Numbered from the stretch's first letter, positions 1 to 7,372 are shown. The stretch: 13,947 nt of DNA from Acidimicrobiaceae bacterium (GCA_013044365.1 JABEUP010000191.1:1-13947), one strand, 5' to 3'. A program made the numbers and translations. The notes: generated by a model not told the origin, from the sequence alone.

Positions 1-25
1 GACGGAACAAAGTAGTGGAGATTTT

Positions 26-31
26 AAGGAG
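26..31 (+). promoter_or_regulatory. Ribosome binding site deciding the first gene's start
   Basis: AAGGAG lies 5 nt before the TTG at 37 and 11 nt before the GTG at 43. The spacing favours TTG 37, but GTG 43 would shorten the protein by only two residues and cannot be excluded. Confidence 0.6.
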
Positions 32-36
32 AGTGG

Positions 37-420
37 TTGTTCGTGGCATTTTCGCAAGTTATTGATCTGGTGGTAACTGTGCTGCTGCTGGTGGCACTGT
101 CGTTTGCCGGCATACTGATCTCCGAGATGAGGTCTCTGACTACTTCCCTTGACGACGAATTGGGGAAGCTGACGGTCGAGATCCGTGGGTTGATTAGTGA
201 GGTCTCGGGGCTGGTTGACGATGCGGAGTTGGATGTAAACAAGTTCGAAACGCTTCTGGAGGCTGCTAACACTGTGACGAGTTCCATGGGTAATGCCTCA
301 AAACTCGCCTACAACGCCGTGGCCTCGCCTGTGGTAAAGGTAAAGGCACTACGCGCGGGGGTGGCTAAGTTAGTCATGGTCTTTAAGTCCCAGTCCAAAC
401 AGAGTAAAGGCGGCCGATAG
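37..420 (+). CDS. DUF948-like single-pass membrane protein
   Basis: This 127-residue protein has one hydrophobic segment at about residues 8-29, followed by an amphipathic, probably coiled-coil stretch at about 30-85. Near the C-terminus (residues 92-110) is a run with the pattern SPVVKVKAL, which resembles the conserved end of actinobacterial DUF948 proteins, and the tail is basic. The expected form is a short membrane-anchored protein with a soluble helical tail. Its biochemical function is unknown. A TTG start is chosen because of the ribosome binding site at 26-31. Its stop overlaps the start of the next gene by one base (TAGTG), so the two are probably translationally coupled. The position just upstream of alaS is the usual location of the DUF948/DUF6167 pair in actinobacteria; the family assignment rests on that position plus the motif, not on a search. 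Confidence 0.78.
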   Translation: MFVAFSQVIDLVVTVLLLVALSFAGILISEMRSLTTSLDDELGKLTVEIRGLISEVSGLVDDAELDVNKFETLLEAANTVTSSMGNASKLAYNAVASPVVKVKALRAGVAKLVMVFKSQSKQSKGGR

Positions 421-680
421 TGGCAAAGAGGATCCGGTGGTTCATCTCCGGGACAGGTTTTGGTATTGGTGCCAGCATTTGGATTCGCAAGAGGATCAAA
501 GCTAAAGTTCAGGAGGTCACACCACTGGCAGTTGGTAAAGCTGCCGCGGAGTCGGTCATTTCGTTAAAAGACCGGTTCGTTGAGGCAGTGGAAGTTGCCA
601 GGGTCGAGACAGCTGATCAAGAGGTGGCGCTCAGAGAGGAAATGGGGTTGGAACCCAAGAGAAAGCCCCAGGTCAGGTAG
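420..680 (+). CDS. DUF6167-like small protein upstream of alaS
   Basis: This 86-residue protein starts at a GTG that shares its first base with the stop of the preceding gene. The N-terminus is basic, then a weakly hydrophobic glycine-rich stretch (about residues 7-22, containing FISGTGFGIGASIWI) is followed by a basic cluster RKRIKAK. The rest is a charged helix with a pattern like LKDRFVEAVEVAR and ends in a basic tail. The layout resembles the actinobacterial DUF6167 family, whose members sit between a DUF948 gene and alaS as here. The hydrophobic part is short for a confident transmembrane helix, and membrane association is inferred. No function is known. The strand, coupling and gene-order agreement make it a real gene despite its size. 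Confidence 0.72.
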   Translation: MAKRIRWFISGTGFGIGASIWIRKRIKAKVQEVTPLAVGKAAAESVISLKDRFVEAVEVARVETADQEVALREEMGLEPKRKPQVR

Positions 681-725
681 TACAAAAGCCATGTGTAATG
701 CAAAACAATATAGGCTGGCGTACAA

Positions 726-3305
726 ATGAAATCTGATGAGCTGCGGACAGCGTTTACAAAATTCTTCATCGACAGGGGCCATGTGGCGGTGCCTTCTGCA
801 TCTTTGATACCCCATGACCCGAGCATCCTTTTTACAGTAGCGGGAATGGTACCTTTTAAACCTTATTTCTTGGGTGAGGAGGTACCTCCGTTCCGGCGGG
901 CAACATCGGTCCAGAAATGTATGCGGGCTGGTGGCAAGCATAACGATCTGGATCAGATTGGGCGGACGGCCAGACACCTGACCTTCTTTGAGATGCTTGG
1001 AAATTTTTCATTCGGAGATTACTTCAAAGAGGAAGCTATTCCGATGGCCTGGGAACTTGTCACCGAAGTTCTTGGACTGGATCCCGATCGTATTTGGATT
1101 ACCGTCCACCTCGGTGATGATGAGGGTGAGGCGATATGGCGTGACGCGGTCGGAATCAACCCGTCGCGCATCCAGAGACTGGATGAGGATAACTGGTGGC
1201 AAATGGGGGAGGTGGGACCGTGCGGTCCCTGTTCTGAGATTTATTTTGATAAAGGTCCTGAGTACGGTGAGCCAGGCGGTCCCGCATACGGCTCAGACGA
1301 GCGTTTTCTTGAGATTTGGAACCTGGTGTTCATGCAGTTTAACCGCCAGGCCGACCAAAGTCTGGAGCCGCTTCCAAAGCCCTCAATAGATACTGGTGCG
1401 GGGTTGGAGCGGATTCTTCCGATATTGCAGAGAAAGAGTTCGGTTTATGATACCGACGTAGTTAGGCCAATTTTGGATGTTGCCTGTGATGTAACAAAAA
1501 CCAAATATGGAGAGTCCAAATCGAGTGACATTGCACTGAGGATTATGGCAGATCATGCCCGGTCGATGTCGTTTCTGGTGGCAGATGGGGTATATCCGTC
1601 GAATGAGGGTCGCGGATATGTGCTGCGCCGAATAATCCGCAGAGCAGCTCTGCGTTCTTTCAGCCTCGGCCAGGACAAGTCGGTTACTCCTCAACTGGTG
1701 GAGTCGGTTGTTTCGGTAATGGGTTCGGCGTATCCTGAACTTAGCCTCAATAGGGACTTTATAATTTCGGTAATCTCCCGTGAAGAGGAGCGGTTCAGAA
1801 ATACTCTGAAATCTGGCAGTCTTCTGCTTGACCATGAACTTGAGGTTAATGATGTGGTGTCCGGTGAGGCGGCATTCAAGTTACACGACACCTATGGATT
1901 TCCAATAGAACTCACCGAGGAGATCGCCGTTGACCGCGGTTTCACTGTGGACAGGCAGGGTTTTGACTCCCAAATGAAGGTCCAGCGTGAAAGAGCCCGC
2001 GCCGCTGGCAAAGAGGGTGGAACCGATCCGGAACTCCTAGACAAGTACCGGGAGATCTTGGAGCAGTTTGGGACCTCGAAATTTACCGGTTATGATGTCG
2101 TTTCGGATTCTGGGCGTCTGCTGGGAATAATTGAGACAGACCAATCCGGCGAAGTGGAACTTTTCTTTGACAGGACACCATTCTACGCTGAGAGCGGAGG
2201 CCAGATAGGTGATGCCGGCAAGATTTCGACTGAGAGCGCCTTGATGAATGTGCTTGATACAGGCTATGCGCTGCCCGGTCTGATCAAGCATCGTGCGAAG
2301 ATTGTTTCCGGGTTGCCTACCCTGGGCCAGATTGCAAAGCTCGATGTCGATGCTGAGAGACGGTTGGCAATACGAAGAAATCATACTGCAACCCATCTCC
2401 TTCACTTTGCCCTTAGAGAGGTGCTCGGCGATCATGTCAAACAGCAGGGCAGTCTTGTGGCCCCGGACCGGCTTCGTTTTGACTTCTCTCACTGGGCGCC
2501 GCTTTCTGATGAGGAGAGGGCGCGCGTCCAGCGACTGGTTAATAACCAGATTCTCTCCGATCAGCAGGTGATTGTTGAGGAGACGTCGAAGGTTGAGGCT
2601 CTTGAAAAAGGGGCTATGGCATTCTTTGGAGATAAATATGGCGACACGGTGCGAATGGTCCGCGCCGGTGACAAATCCCTGGAGCTTTGCGGTGGCACCC
2701 ATGTGGGAAATCTCGCTGCCATAGGTCCGTTGGTAATCGTATCAGAGAGTTCAATTGGGGCGAACACCAGGAGACTTGAGGCTCTTAGCGGATTCGGCGC
2801 AATTGAGTATTTCATGGGGTTGGATAAGGTCCTCGGTCAGGCTGCCGACTCATTGCGCACCACTCCAGGAGAGTTAATCGGAAAGATCGAATCGATCAAA
2901 GAGCGTGAAAGTGAGCTTTTGGGCCAGGTGAAGACACTTCAGGCGAAAGAGCTTGCCAGGATGGCCAAGGACCTGGTTGGCGATGCCAGAAGTGGCCGGG
3001 TTTTGGCGCGGCGCGATAGTTTGGCACCCGATTTGATGCGTGAATTGGCACTGATGGTAAAGGCTGAATCTGGCATTGAGGCGGTAGTCCTTATTGGTAC
3101 GCCGGATGGTGAAAAAGCTTCTCTTGTGGCCTCGGTGAAATCGGACAGCGGTCTGGTGGCATCTGAACTTTTGAGAGACGCTGCGACTTTACTCGGTGGA
3201 GGAACCGGCAGACAGGCAGAATTTGCCCAAGCTGGCGGAAAGAATGTGACCAAACTCAACGAAGCATATGCGCTGGTTGAGTCACTGCTTTACGAGGGAT
3301 TATAA
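726..3305 (+). CDS. alaS: Alanine--tRNA ligase (AlaRS)
   Basis: This is a full-length 859-residue cytoplasmic class II synthetase that charges tRNA-Ala with alanine. The catalytic domain spans about residues 1-235: motif 1 region around GHVAVPSASLIP (18-29), motif 2 HLTFFEMLGNFSFGDYF (84-100) and motif 3 GAGLERI (224-230). A tRNA-recognition helical region follows. The editing domain shows the zinc-binding HTATH (553-557) and CGGTH (655-659), with TRRLEALSG at 681-689, so mischarged Ser/Gly can be cleared. The C-Ala/DHHA1 domain at the end contains GGGTGRQAEFAQAGG (824-838). Length and motif order are normal. ATG 726 gives the standard N-terminus, but only a weak AGG (712-714) precedes it, so translation may depend on upstream genes. 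ruvX follows after 7 nt. Confidence 0.98.
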   Translation: MKSDELRTAFTKFFIDRGHVAVPSASLIPHDPSILFTVAGMVPFKPYFLGEEVPPFRRATSVQKCMRAGGKHNDLDQIGRTARHLTFFEMLGNFSFGDYFKEEAIPMAWELVTEVLGLDPDRIWITVHLGDDEGEAIWRDAVGINPSRIQRLDEDNWWQMGEVGPCGPCSEIYFDKGPEYGEPGGPAYGSDERFLEIWNLVFMQFNRQADQSLEPLPKPSIDTGAGLERILPILQRKSSVYDTDVVRPILDVACDVTKTKYGESKSSDIALRIMADHARSMSFLVADGVYPSNEGRGYVLRRIIRRAALRSFSLGQDKSVTPQLVESVVSVMGSAYPELSLNRDFIISVISREEERFRNTLKSGSLLLDHELEVNDVVSGEAAFKLHDTYGFPIELTEEIAVDRGFTVDRQGFDSQMKVQRERARAAGKEGGTDPELLDKYREILEQFGTSKFTGYDVVSDSGRLLGIIETDQSGEVELFFDRTPFYAESGGQIGDAGKISTESALMNVLDTGYALPGLIKHRAKIVSGLPTLGQIAKLDVDAERRLAIRRNHTATHLLHFALREVLGDHVKQQGSLVAPDRLRFDFSHWAPLSDEERARVQRLVNNQILSDQQVIVEETSKVEALEKGAMAFFGDKYGDTVRMVRAGDKSLELCGGTHVGNLAAIGPLVIVSESSIGANTRRLEALSGFGAIEYFMGLDKVLGQAADSLRTTPGELIGKIESIKERESELLGQVKTLQAKELARMAKDLVGDARSGRVLARRDSLAPDLMRELALMVKAESGIEAVVLIGTPDGEKASLVASVKSDSGLVASELLRDAATLLGGGTGRQAEFAQAGGKNVTKLNEAYALVESLLYEGL

Positions 3306-3312
3306 AAGCCAG

Positions 3313-3729
3313 GTGCGTTTCGTCGGTTTGGATTACGGACAAAAAAGGATAGGTATTGCCGTATGCGACTCTGATGGCCGCATAGCATTACCGGTGCAAT
3401 CCTTCACGAGGACCAAGGACCTCAAAGGAGACATCCGGAGATTGGGCGATCTGATAAAAGAGTATGAACCGGGCAAAGTCATTGTTGGTTATCCGATCGG
3501 TTTGTCCGGTAAGTCCGGATCAAGCGCAGAGTCGGTGAAGCGTTTTTTAGCCGATCTGTCTCAAGAGGTGAAGGTAGAAATCTTGCTTCATGATGAGAGA
3601 TTTAGTACCACAGAAGCCTCACAGCGGCTGAAAGAGGCCAACCTGTCGGCAAAAGCCCAGCGGGCAGTGATAGATGCGTCGGCGGCTGCAGTAATACTGC
3701 AGAGCTGGCTTGACGCCAGAGTGAGCTAG
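3313..3729 (+). CDS. ruvX: RuvX/YqgF family RNase H-like protein
   Basis: From GTG 3313 the product is 138 residues, the usual family length. The frame is open further upstream (an ATG exists at 3268 inside alaS), but the family normally starts directly before the first beta strand, here MRFVGLDYG, so GTG 3313 is preferred. Its only ribosome-binding candidate, GAGGGA (3294-3299), lies 13 nt away, so coupling to alaS is likely. Motifs are GLDYGQKRIGIAV (5-17) with Asp7, VGYPIGLSGKSG (58-69), HDERFST (93-99) with Glu95, and IDASAAAVILQSWLD (120-134) with Asp121; these three acidic residues match the RNase H-like active site. E. coli YqgF acts in 5'-end maturation of 16S rRNA, and Holliday-junction resolution has also been proposed. 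The gene sits between alaS and mltG, 3 nt before the latter. Confidence 0.95.
   Translation: MRFVGLDYGQKRIGIAVCDSDGRIALPVQSFTRTKDLKGDIRRLGDLIKEYEPGKVIVGYPIGLSGKSGSSAESVKRFLADLSQEVKVEILLHDERFSTTEASQRLKEANLSAKAQRAVIDASAAAVILQSWLDARVS
3686..3702. repeat. 17-nt palindrome inside ruvX
   Basis: CTGCAGTA and TACTGCAG flank a single A, giving an exact 8-bp inverted repeat with a one-base centre. It lies in the codons for the conserved AAVILQ segment near the ruvX C-terminus. It may be chance; no function is evident. Confidence 0.6.
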
Positions 3730-3732
3730 GTT

Positions 3733-4836
3733 ATGACGTTTCGTCTGCGTGAAACCGCTCGTGTCAGCCCACCTGAAACTCCCGGATCTGAGTGGAAGTT
3801 GAGCCGGTCTGAGTTGAGAAGGCGCCATCGCGTCAGAGCACGATTGTTACTTGCAGTAGTGGCGGTGATAGTTGTTCTCGGTGCCGTGATTCCATACCGC
3901 TATTATCGGTCGCAGGTCGCTGGCGGGTCATCGCGGTTATCGGTGACTGTATCTGCAAGTCCAGGCGAAGGGCTAAGTCAATTTGCTGCAGTTTTAGCAT
4001 CGAAGCACATTATTGGGTCATCGTTGATTTTCAAGATCTGGCTGCGTACCCAGCGGCCGGTGGTGCTCCGGTCCGGTACCTATAAGTTTGTGTTGGATTC
4101 GCCGTATTCGCAGGTATTGACGACCCTGTCTAAGGGGCCAATACTTGATCAGCTTGTCATTCCCGATGGTCTTACATTGTCGCAAGTAGCGGCGAAGGTC
4201 GGTCGATTGCCGGGACATAGCGCAGCCCACTTCCTGCAGGTCGCAAACTCCGGGGCAATTCGTTCTCCCTTTGAGCCCAGTTCAAGCAATTCGCTTGAAG
4301 GACTTCTGTATCCTGACACCTACAGTTTTGACCCTTCCACCCCTGACAGCACCATCATACGGATGATGTCGGATGCATTTGTGACGGAGGCATACAAGCT
4401 TGGACTTACGCCGCAACTGGAGAAAAACAGTCTGAGCGGCTACCAGATAGTGGTTCTGGCATCGATCATCGAGAAAGAGGCGATCTACCCCGGGGACGGA
4501 AATAAGGTCGCCCGTGTCGTCCTGAACAGACTTTCCCGGCATATGAATTTGCAGCTCGATTCAACCGTCTTCTATGCGCTGGGCAAGGATACCGGTCATC
4601 TGTCTCTGGCGGATCTGCAAGTTAAATCGCCGTACAACACATATCTCAACCCGGGACTTCCTCCTACTCCGATTTCTCTGCCTTCGGTAGCCGCATTACA
4701 GGCAGCCCTGAATCCTGCCGTGGGAAGCTGGCTCTACTATGTGGTAGTCCAGAAAGATGGAGCCGAGGCTTTTTCCCAAACCTATGCCGGTCAGTTGGCA
4801 AATGAGAAACTGGCGGCAAGCAGAGGGCTGGGCTAG
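3733..4836 (+). CDS. mltG: Endolytic murein transglycosylase MltG (YceG-like)
   Basis: This is a 367-residue protein with a charged cytoplasmic N-terminus (1-37), one transmembrane segment (about 38-56) and an extracytoplasmic YceG/MltG domain. It cleaves nascent glycan strands at the membrane and is thought to set glycan length by ending polymerisation. Motifs are EGLLYPDTYSF (189-199), ASIIEKEA (243-250), LQLDSTVFYALG (273-284) and YNTYLNPGLPPTPISLPS (301-318). Glu247 in ASIIEKE corresponds to the catalytic glutamate (E218) of E. coli MltG. The N-terminal LysM-like region is at about 135-160. ATG 3733 lies 3 nt after ruvX with no good ribosome binding site, suggesting coupling. It is a cell-wall gene in a translation-gene operon, the common arrangement. 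Confidence 0.96.
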   Translation: MTFRLRETARVSPPETPGSEWKLSRSELRRRHRVRARLLLAVVAVIVVLGAVIPYRYYRSQVAGGSSRLSVTVSASPGEGLSQFAAVLASKHIIGSSLIFKIWLRTQRPVVLRSGTYKFVLDSPYSQVLTTLSKGPILDQLVIPDGLTLSQVAAKVGRLPGHSAAHFLQVANSGAIRSPFEPSSSNSLEGLLYPDTYSFDPSTPDSTIIRMMSDAFVTEAYKLGLTPQLEKNSLSGYQIVVLASIIEKEAIYPGDGNKVARVVLNRLSRHMNLQLDSTVFYALGKDTGHLSLADLQVKSPYNTYLNPGLPPTPISLPSVAALQAALNPAVGSWLYYVVVQKDGAEAFSQTYAGQLANEKLAASRGLG

Positions 4837-4897
4837 AAGATGCCGCTAAGTCCAAAGCCAGCCAGGGGTGTGATTCTCGGATTCACCAGACCAAACC

Positions 4898-4904
4898 AAA
4901 GGAG
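4898..4904 (+). promoter_or_regulatory. Strong ribosome binding site fixing the aroE start
   Basis: AAAGGAG lies 6 nt before ATG 4911 and 9 nt before ATG 4914. It is the clearest ribosome binding site in this operon and supports the upstream start, so the roughly 30-residue N-terminal extension of aroE is probably translated. The internal ATG at 4983 lacks a comparable site. Confidence 0.7.
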
Positions 4905-4910
4905 CGGATT

Positions 4911-5831
4911 ATGATGTCCGGCCTGCCAGAGCAGTCTGTCGCAACTTCCTACAGAAACAGTTTAAAAATAAATAAGCGGTCCATGGACGTCTTTCCATGG
5001 CCAACGGGGTCAACGAAGGTGTTCGCTGTTATCGGGGATCCGATAGATCATTCGCTGTCCCCGGCCTTACTGAACGCAGCGTTTACCGCAGCGAAACTCG
5101 ATGCGGTGTATACGGCTTTAAAAGTGGCTGGGGAGAATCTCGAAGGTGCTATCCGTGGCGTTCGCTCAATGGGCATAGCTGGACTGTCTGTAACCATGCC
5201 TCACAAAGCGAGTATCATCGGCCATCTTGATAGAGTAACGGATCGGGCACACAGGCTGAACTCTGTCAACTGTGTATATTGGGACGACGGGGAGCTTGTG
5301 GGTGACTCGACCGATGGTCCCGCGCTAGTGGCCTCGCTTGAATTTGAATTCGGTGGCAGCATCGCTGGAAAGTCGGTAATGATCTTTGGAACGGGTGGTG
5401 CTGCAAGGGCAATTGTTCTTGCTTTGAAGGAGGCCGGCGTAGGCGGCATAACAGTTGTTGGCCGCCGTAGTGAAGCTGTTGAAAGGGTCGTTGCACTGGG
5501 TGAGTCGGTCGCCCGTTCGGGCGAGATAGGCGACGCCAGGAATGCTGAGATTCTGATCAATGCCACCAGTGTTGGCATGACCGAAACGGATGGCGAAGGG
5601 CACAGTCCAATTCCGTCGGGATTGTTAGAGAGCAGGCATTTTGTTTGCGACATTGTCTATTTTCCGTTGATGACACCGCTTTTGAAAGATGCCATGGGGG
5701 CAGGAGCCCGGATTTCAAACGGGATTGGCATGTTGGTGCATCAGGCAGCCCGGGCTTTTCGGATATGGACAGGACAGGAACCACCATTGGACATCATGCG
5801 TCACATACTTCAGCCTCCCGACGGCCGCTAG
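4911..5831 (+). CDS. aroE: Shikimate dehydrogenase
   Basis: This 306-residue cytoplasmic enzyme reduces 3-dehydroshikimate to shikimate with NADPH in the chorismate pathway. The substrate domain shows VIGDPIDHSLSP (40-51), SVTMPHK (93-99) with catalytic Lys99, Asn120 and GDSTDG (131-136) with catalytic Asp135. The Rossmann domain has FGTGGAARA (159-167) and NATSVGM (217-223). The end has GIGMLVHQA (271-279) with the substrate-contacting Gln278. The usual NTDG is STDG here; the catalytic Asp is kept. Most family members begin near VFAVIGDP, so about 30 extra residues precede the domain. The ribosome binding site at 4898-4904 supports ATG 4911 (or 4914), while ATG 4983 would give a family-length protein without a good site. 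The gap to mltG is 74 nt. Confidence 0.96.
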   Translation: MMSGLPEQSVATSYRNSLKINKRSMDVFPWPTGSTKVFAVIGDPIDHSLSPALLNAAFTAAKLDAVYTALKVAGENLEGAIRGVRSMGIAGLSVTMPHKASIIGHLDRVTDRAHRLNSVNCVYWDDGELVGDSTDGPALVASLEFEFGGSIAGKSVMIFGTGGAARAIVLALKEAGVGGITVVGRRSEAVERVVALGESVARSGEIGDARNAEILINATSVGMTETDGEGHSPIPSGLLESRHFVCDIVYFPLMTPLLKDAMGAGARISNGIGMLVHQAARAFRIWTGQEPPLDIMRHILQPPDGR

Positions 5832-6251
5832 AGATGGTTTCAGGGAGTCTCCGCCACAACTGCATCGACTCTTTGGCCAATTGCGCAAAGATTCTAAAAA
5901 CGTAGCTTGATTTGCTCACCTCTCCCTCACGGAAGGGGGTGGCGTTTCCGTATTCTCAAACTCATCGAAGAGTGACGATAAAGAAGTTTCAACCTCCTCT
6001 GCGTTGAGTCTTGGATCAGCTATTTTGAGCCTGGTTACGGACCTTGTGCCGACGGGCTAGGCTACACTGCCGCCGCGGAGTATCCCGTCGTTGTACACAA
6101 TTTTGAGTCGGTCAGTAGTTCGACATCGTTTGGAAGGATAATCTTTTTGCCAGAGATCATCTAAGTTTGTGGACGAAATATTGGCCGTGGACAGCGATGA
6201 TGATGTTAAAAGAGGGGGATACTAGTCGTTCTTCGCCGCTGTGGTAACCCA
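5832..6251. other. 420-bp convergent gap without a convincing gene
   Basis: This lies between the ends of aroE (+) and the PspA gene (-). I find no intact gene. On the minus strand the frame from 6221 to 5916 has a single internal stop (CTA on +, 6057-6059) but no ATG, GTG or TTG start that fits. Another minus frame holds a 32-codon ATG reading frame (6160-6062) containing KKIILPNDVELLTD. Two short inverted repeats are present: ACGGAA/TTCCGT (5929-5934 and 5946-5951) and CGACGGG/CCCGTCG (6050-6056 and 6084-6090). Neither has the T-run of an intrinsic terminator. It may be decayed coding sequence, a terminator region of another type, or neither. Confidence 0.5.
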
Positions 6252-7283
6252 TTAACCCTGGGATTCATCTTCCAACATTTTCTTGGCCTGTTCAACCGTC
6301 ATATCCTGCGACGGGACAATAAGATCAGACGACCGGAGATCGTTGTCAGGAAGCTTCTTGCCGATACCGTGAATCAGTTTAATCAATTCATCAGCCGACT
6401 TGGAGAAGGCTTCCTGGTCATTACGGGTTATGGCAGTCTCAAGTGAATCATCGAGACTGTCCAGGGCCGGTTTTACCGACGTGGGGACTTCGTAGACGGA
6501 GTCGCCGGTAATACGTATTACCAACGTATTGCCGCCGGGTCCGGGGGTTTCTGCTGGGGATCCCGCTTTCCCAGACCCAATTCCGAGCTGAGCTTTCATC
6601 GCCTCGAGCTGGTAGTCCACGTTAGAGTCGGTCGATGATTTCTTTAGCTGAGCTTCGATGTCATCGTGAGAGGCGGAGCCAATCGCAAGATTGTCCAATA
6701 CGCCTGAATCTGCTAGTTCACCAACCGCGGCAGCTCTTGCCTGGAGACCGGTGATCTTGTCCTGGGCCCGGTCGATCATCATGGATACGTCAGTCATGTT
6801 TTCAGAGAGTCCGGTCAGACCCTCCATCGCGCTCGTGGACGCTTTGGCCGCCGTGTACTGGGCCTTCATGGTGTCTTTTTGTGACCTGAAAAGTTCAAGT
6901 TTGGACTGGAGTTTTTGTCCGGTGTCTTCAAGTGATTGTTCTTGGGTCTTGAGTTGCTCGATTTGCGGTGTGAGTTGCTCGATTTGACTCTTTACAGTGG
7001 TTGCACGGGTCAGGGCAGTCTTTGCGAGATCCTCCTGACCCTGTTGGAGTGCTTGACGTGCCTGGCCTTGGAGTTTATCGTACTGCGCCGACAAAGTAGC
7101 TTGCTGCGCCTCAAGCCGTTTTTGTGAGGTTAGCACGTCAGCGATTGATCGTCTAACTTGCTGGAGATTCTCAAGCATCTTCTGGTAGGAAAGATCCAGC
7201 GCCTGTGTTGGATCTTCAGCTTTGTCGAGCGCAGCATTGGCCTTTTGTTGAAAGACCTGTGACATTCGTTTGAAGAGGCTCAT
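6252..7283 (-). CDS. pspA: PspA/IM30 family protein with fused C-terminal PspAA-like domain
   Basis: This 343-residue protein is much longer than E. coli PspA (about 222). Residues 1-234 have the PspA/IM30 pattern: an amphipathic N-terminus (MSLFKRMSQVFQQKANAALD), a DPTQALDLSYQKM segment and long Gln/Lys-rich coiled coils. After a Gly/Pro linker (235-252) comes a compact region (253-338) with NTLVIRITGDSVYEVP, ALDSLDDSLETAI and LPDNDLRSSDLIVP. This matches my recollection of the PspA-associated domain PspAA, usually a separate adjacent protein. PspA proteins assemble on stressed membranes and help maintain membrane integrity; PspAA function is not established. The start is supported by AGGAG (CTCCT on +, 7292-7296), 8 nt before the ATG. 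It diverges from rodA, and no ClgR-like regulator or other psp gene is seen in the window. Confidence 0.88.
   Translation of the reverse strand: MSLFKRMSQVFQQKANAALDKAEDPTQALDLSYQKMLENLQQVRRSIADVLTSQKRLEAQQATLSAQYDKLQGQARQALQQGQEDLAKTALTRATTVKSQIEQLTPQIEQLKTQEQSLEDTGQKLQSKLELFRSQKDTMKAQYTAAKASTSAMEGLTGLSENMTDVSMMIDRAQDKITGLQARAAAVGELADSGVLDNLAIGSASHDDIEAQLKKSSTDSNVDYQLEAMKAQLGIGSGKAGSPAETPGPGGNTLVIRITGDSVYEVPTSVKPALDSLDDSLETAITRNDQEAFSKSADELIKLIHGIGKKLPDNDLRSSDLIVPSQDMTVEQAKKMLEDESQG
6950..6986. repeat. Two 16-bp direct repeats in the PspA coiled coil
   Basis: TGAGTTGCTCGATTTG occurs at 6950-6965 and 6971-6986, a 21-nt period. On the minus strand this encodes two QIEQL units seven residues apart (about residues 100-112), so it is a duplicated coiled-coil heptad with nucleotide identity retained. 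Confidence 0.85.
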
Positions 7284-7332
7284 CGGGGTGGCTCCTGTCC
7301 TAAAAGCTGGAGTAAAAAGGCTAGGTTTAATG

Positions 7333-7372
7333 TAGCGCTAAAATCTATGTTTTGCATATGCAGACTCTGTCT
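7333..7372. promoter_or_regulatory. Cluster of three short palindromes between pspA and rodA
   Basis: The divergent 193-bp gap holds TAGCGCTA (7333-7340), TGCATATGCA (7353-7362) and AGAC-TCT-GTCT (7362-7372). They lie about 50-90 bp upstream of the pspA start, where operators would be expected. I cannot name a regulator, and no clear -35/-10 pair is visible on either strand. TATGGT at 7444-7449 is a weak -10 candidate for rodA. Confidence 0.3.

Noticed and set aside
1..15. Tail of an upstream gene ending at TAG 13-15
   Set aside because: Four codons are too few to support a coding call; other frames are open too.
564..977. Long minus-strand reading frame over the start of alaS
   Set aside because: It overlaps two well-supported plus-strand genes and has no family-like motif; it is an antisense shadow.
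1214..1229. GGGACCG-TG-CGGTCCC inverted repeat inside alaS
   Set aside because: It encodes the invariant GPCGP motif of AlaRS, whose codons form such a palindrome naturally, so coding constraint explains it.
3268..3312. Upstream ATG extension of ruvX into alaS
   Set aside because: The 15 extra residues are out-of-frame alaS sequence and RuvX proteins begin directly before the GLDYG strand, so GTG 3313 is preferred.
5929..5951. Hairpin ACGGAA/TTCCGT as an intrinsic terminator for aroE
   Set aside because: The stem is only 6 bp with an 11-nt loop, about 100 nt from the stop codon, and no T-run follows.
6058..6063. TAGGCT as a -10 promoter element in the convergent gap
   Set aside because: No acceptable -35 lies 16-19 nt upstream and no plus-strand gene follows.
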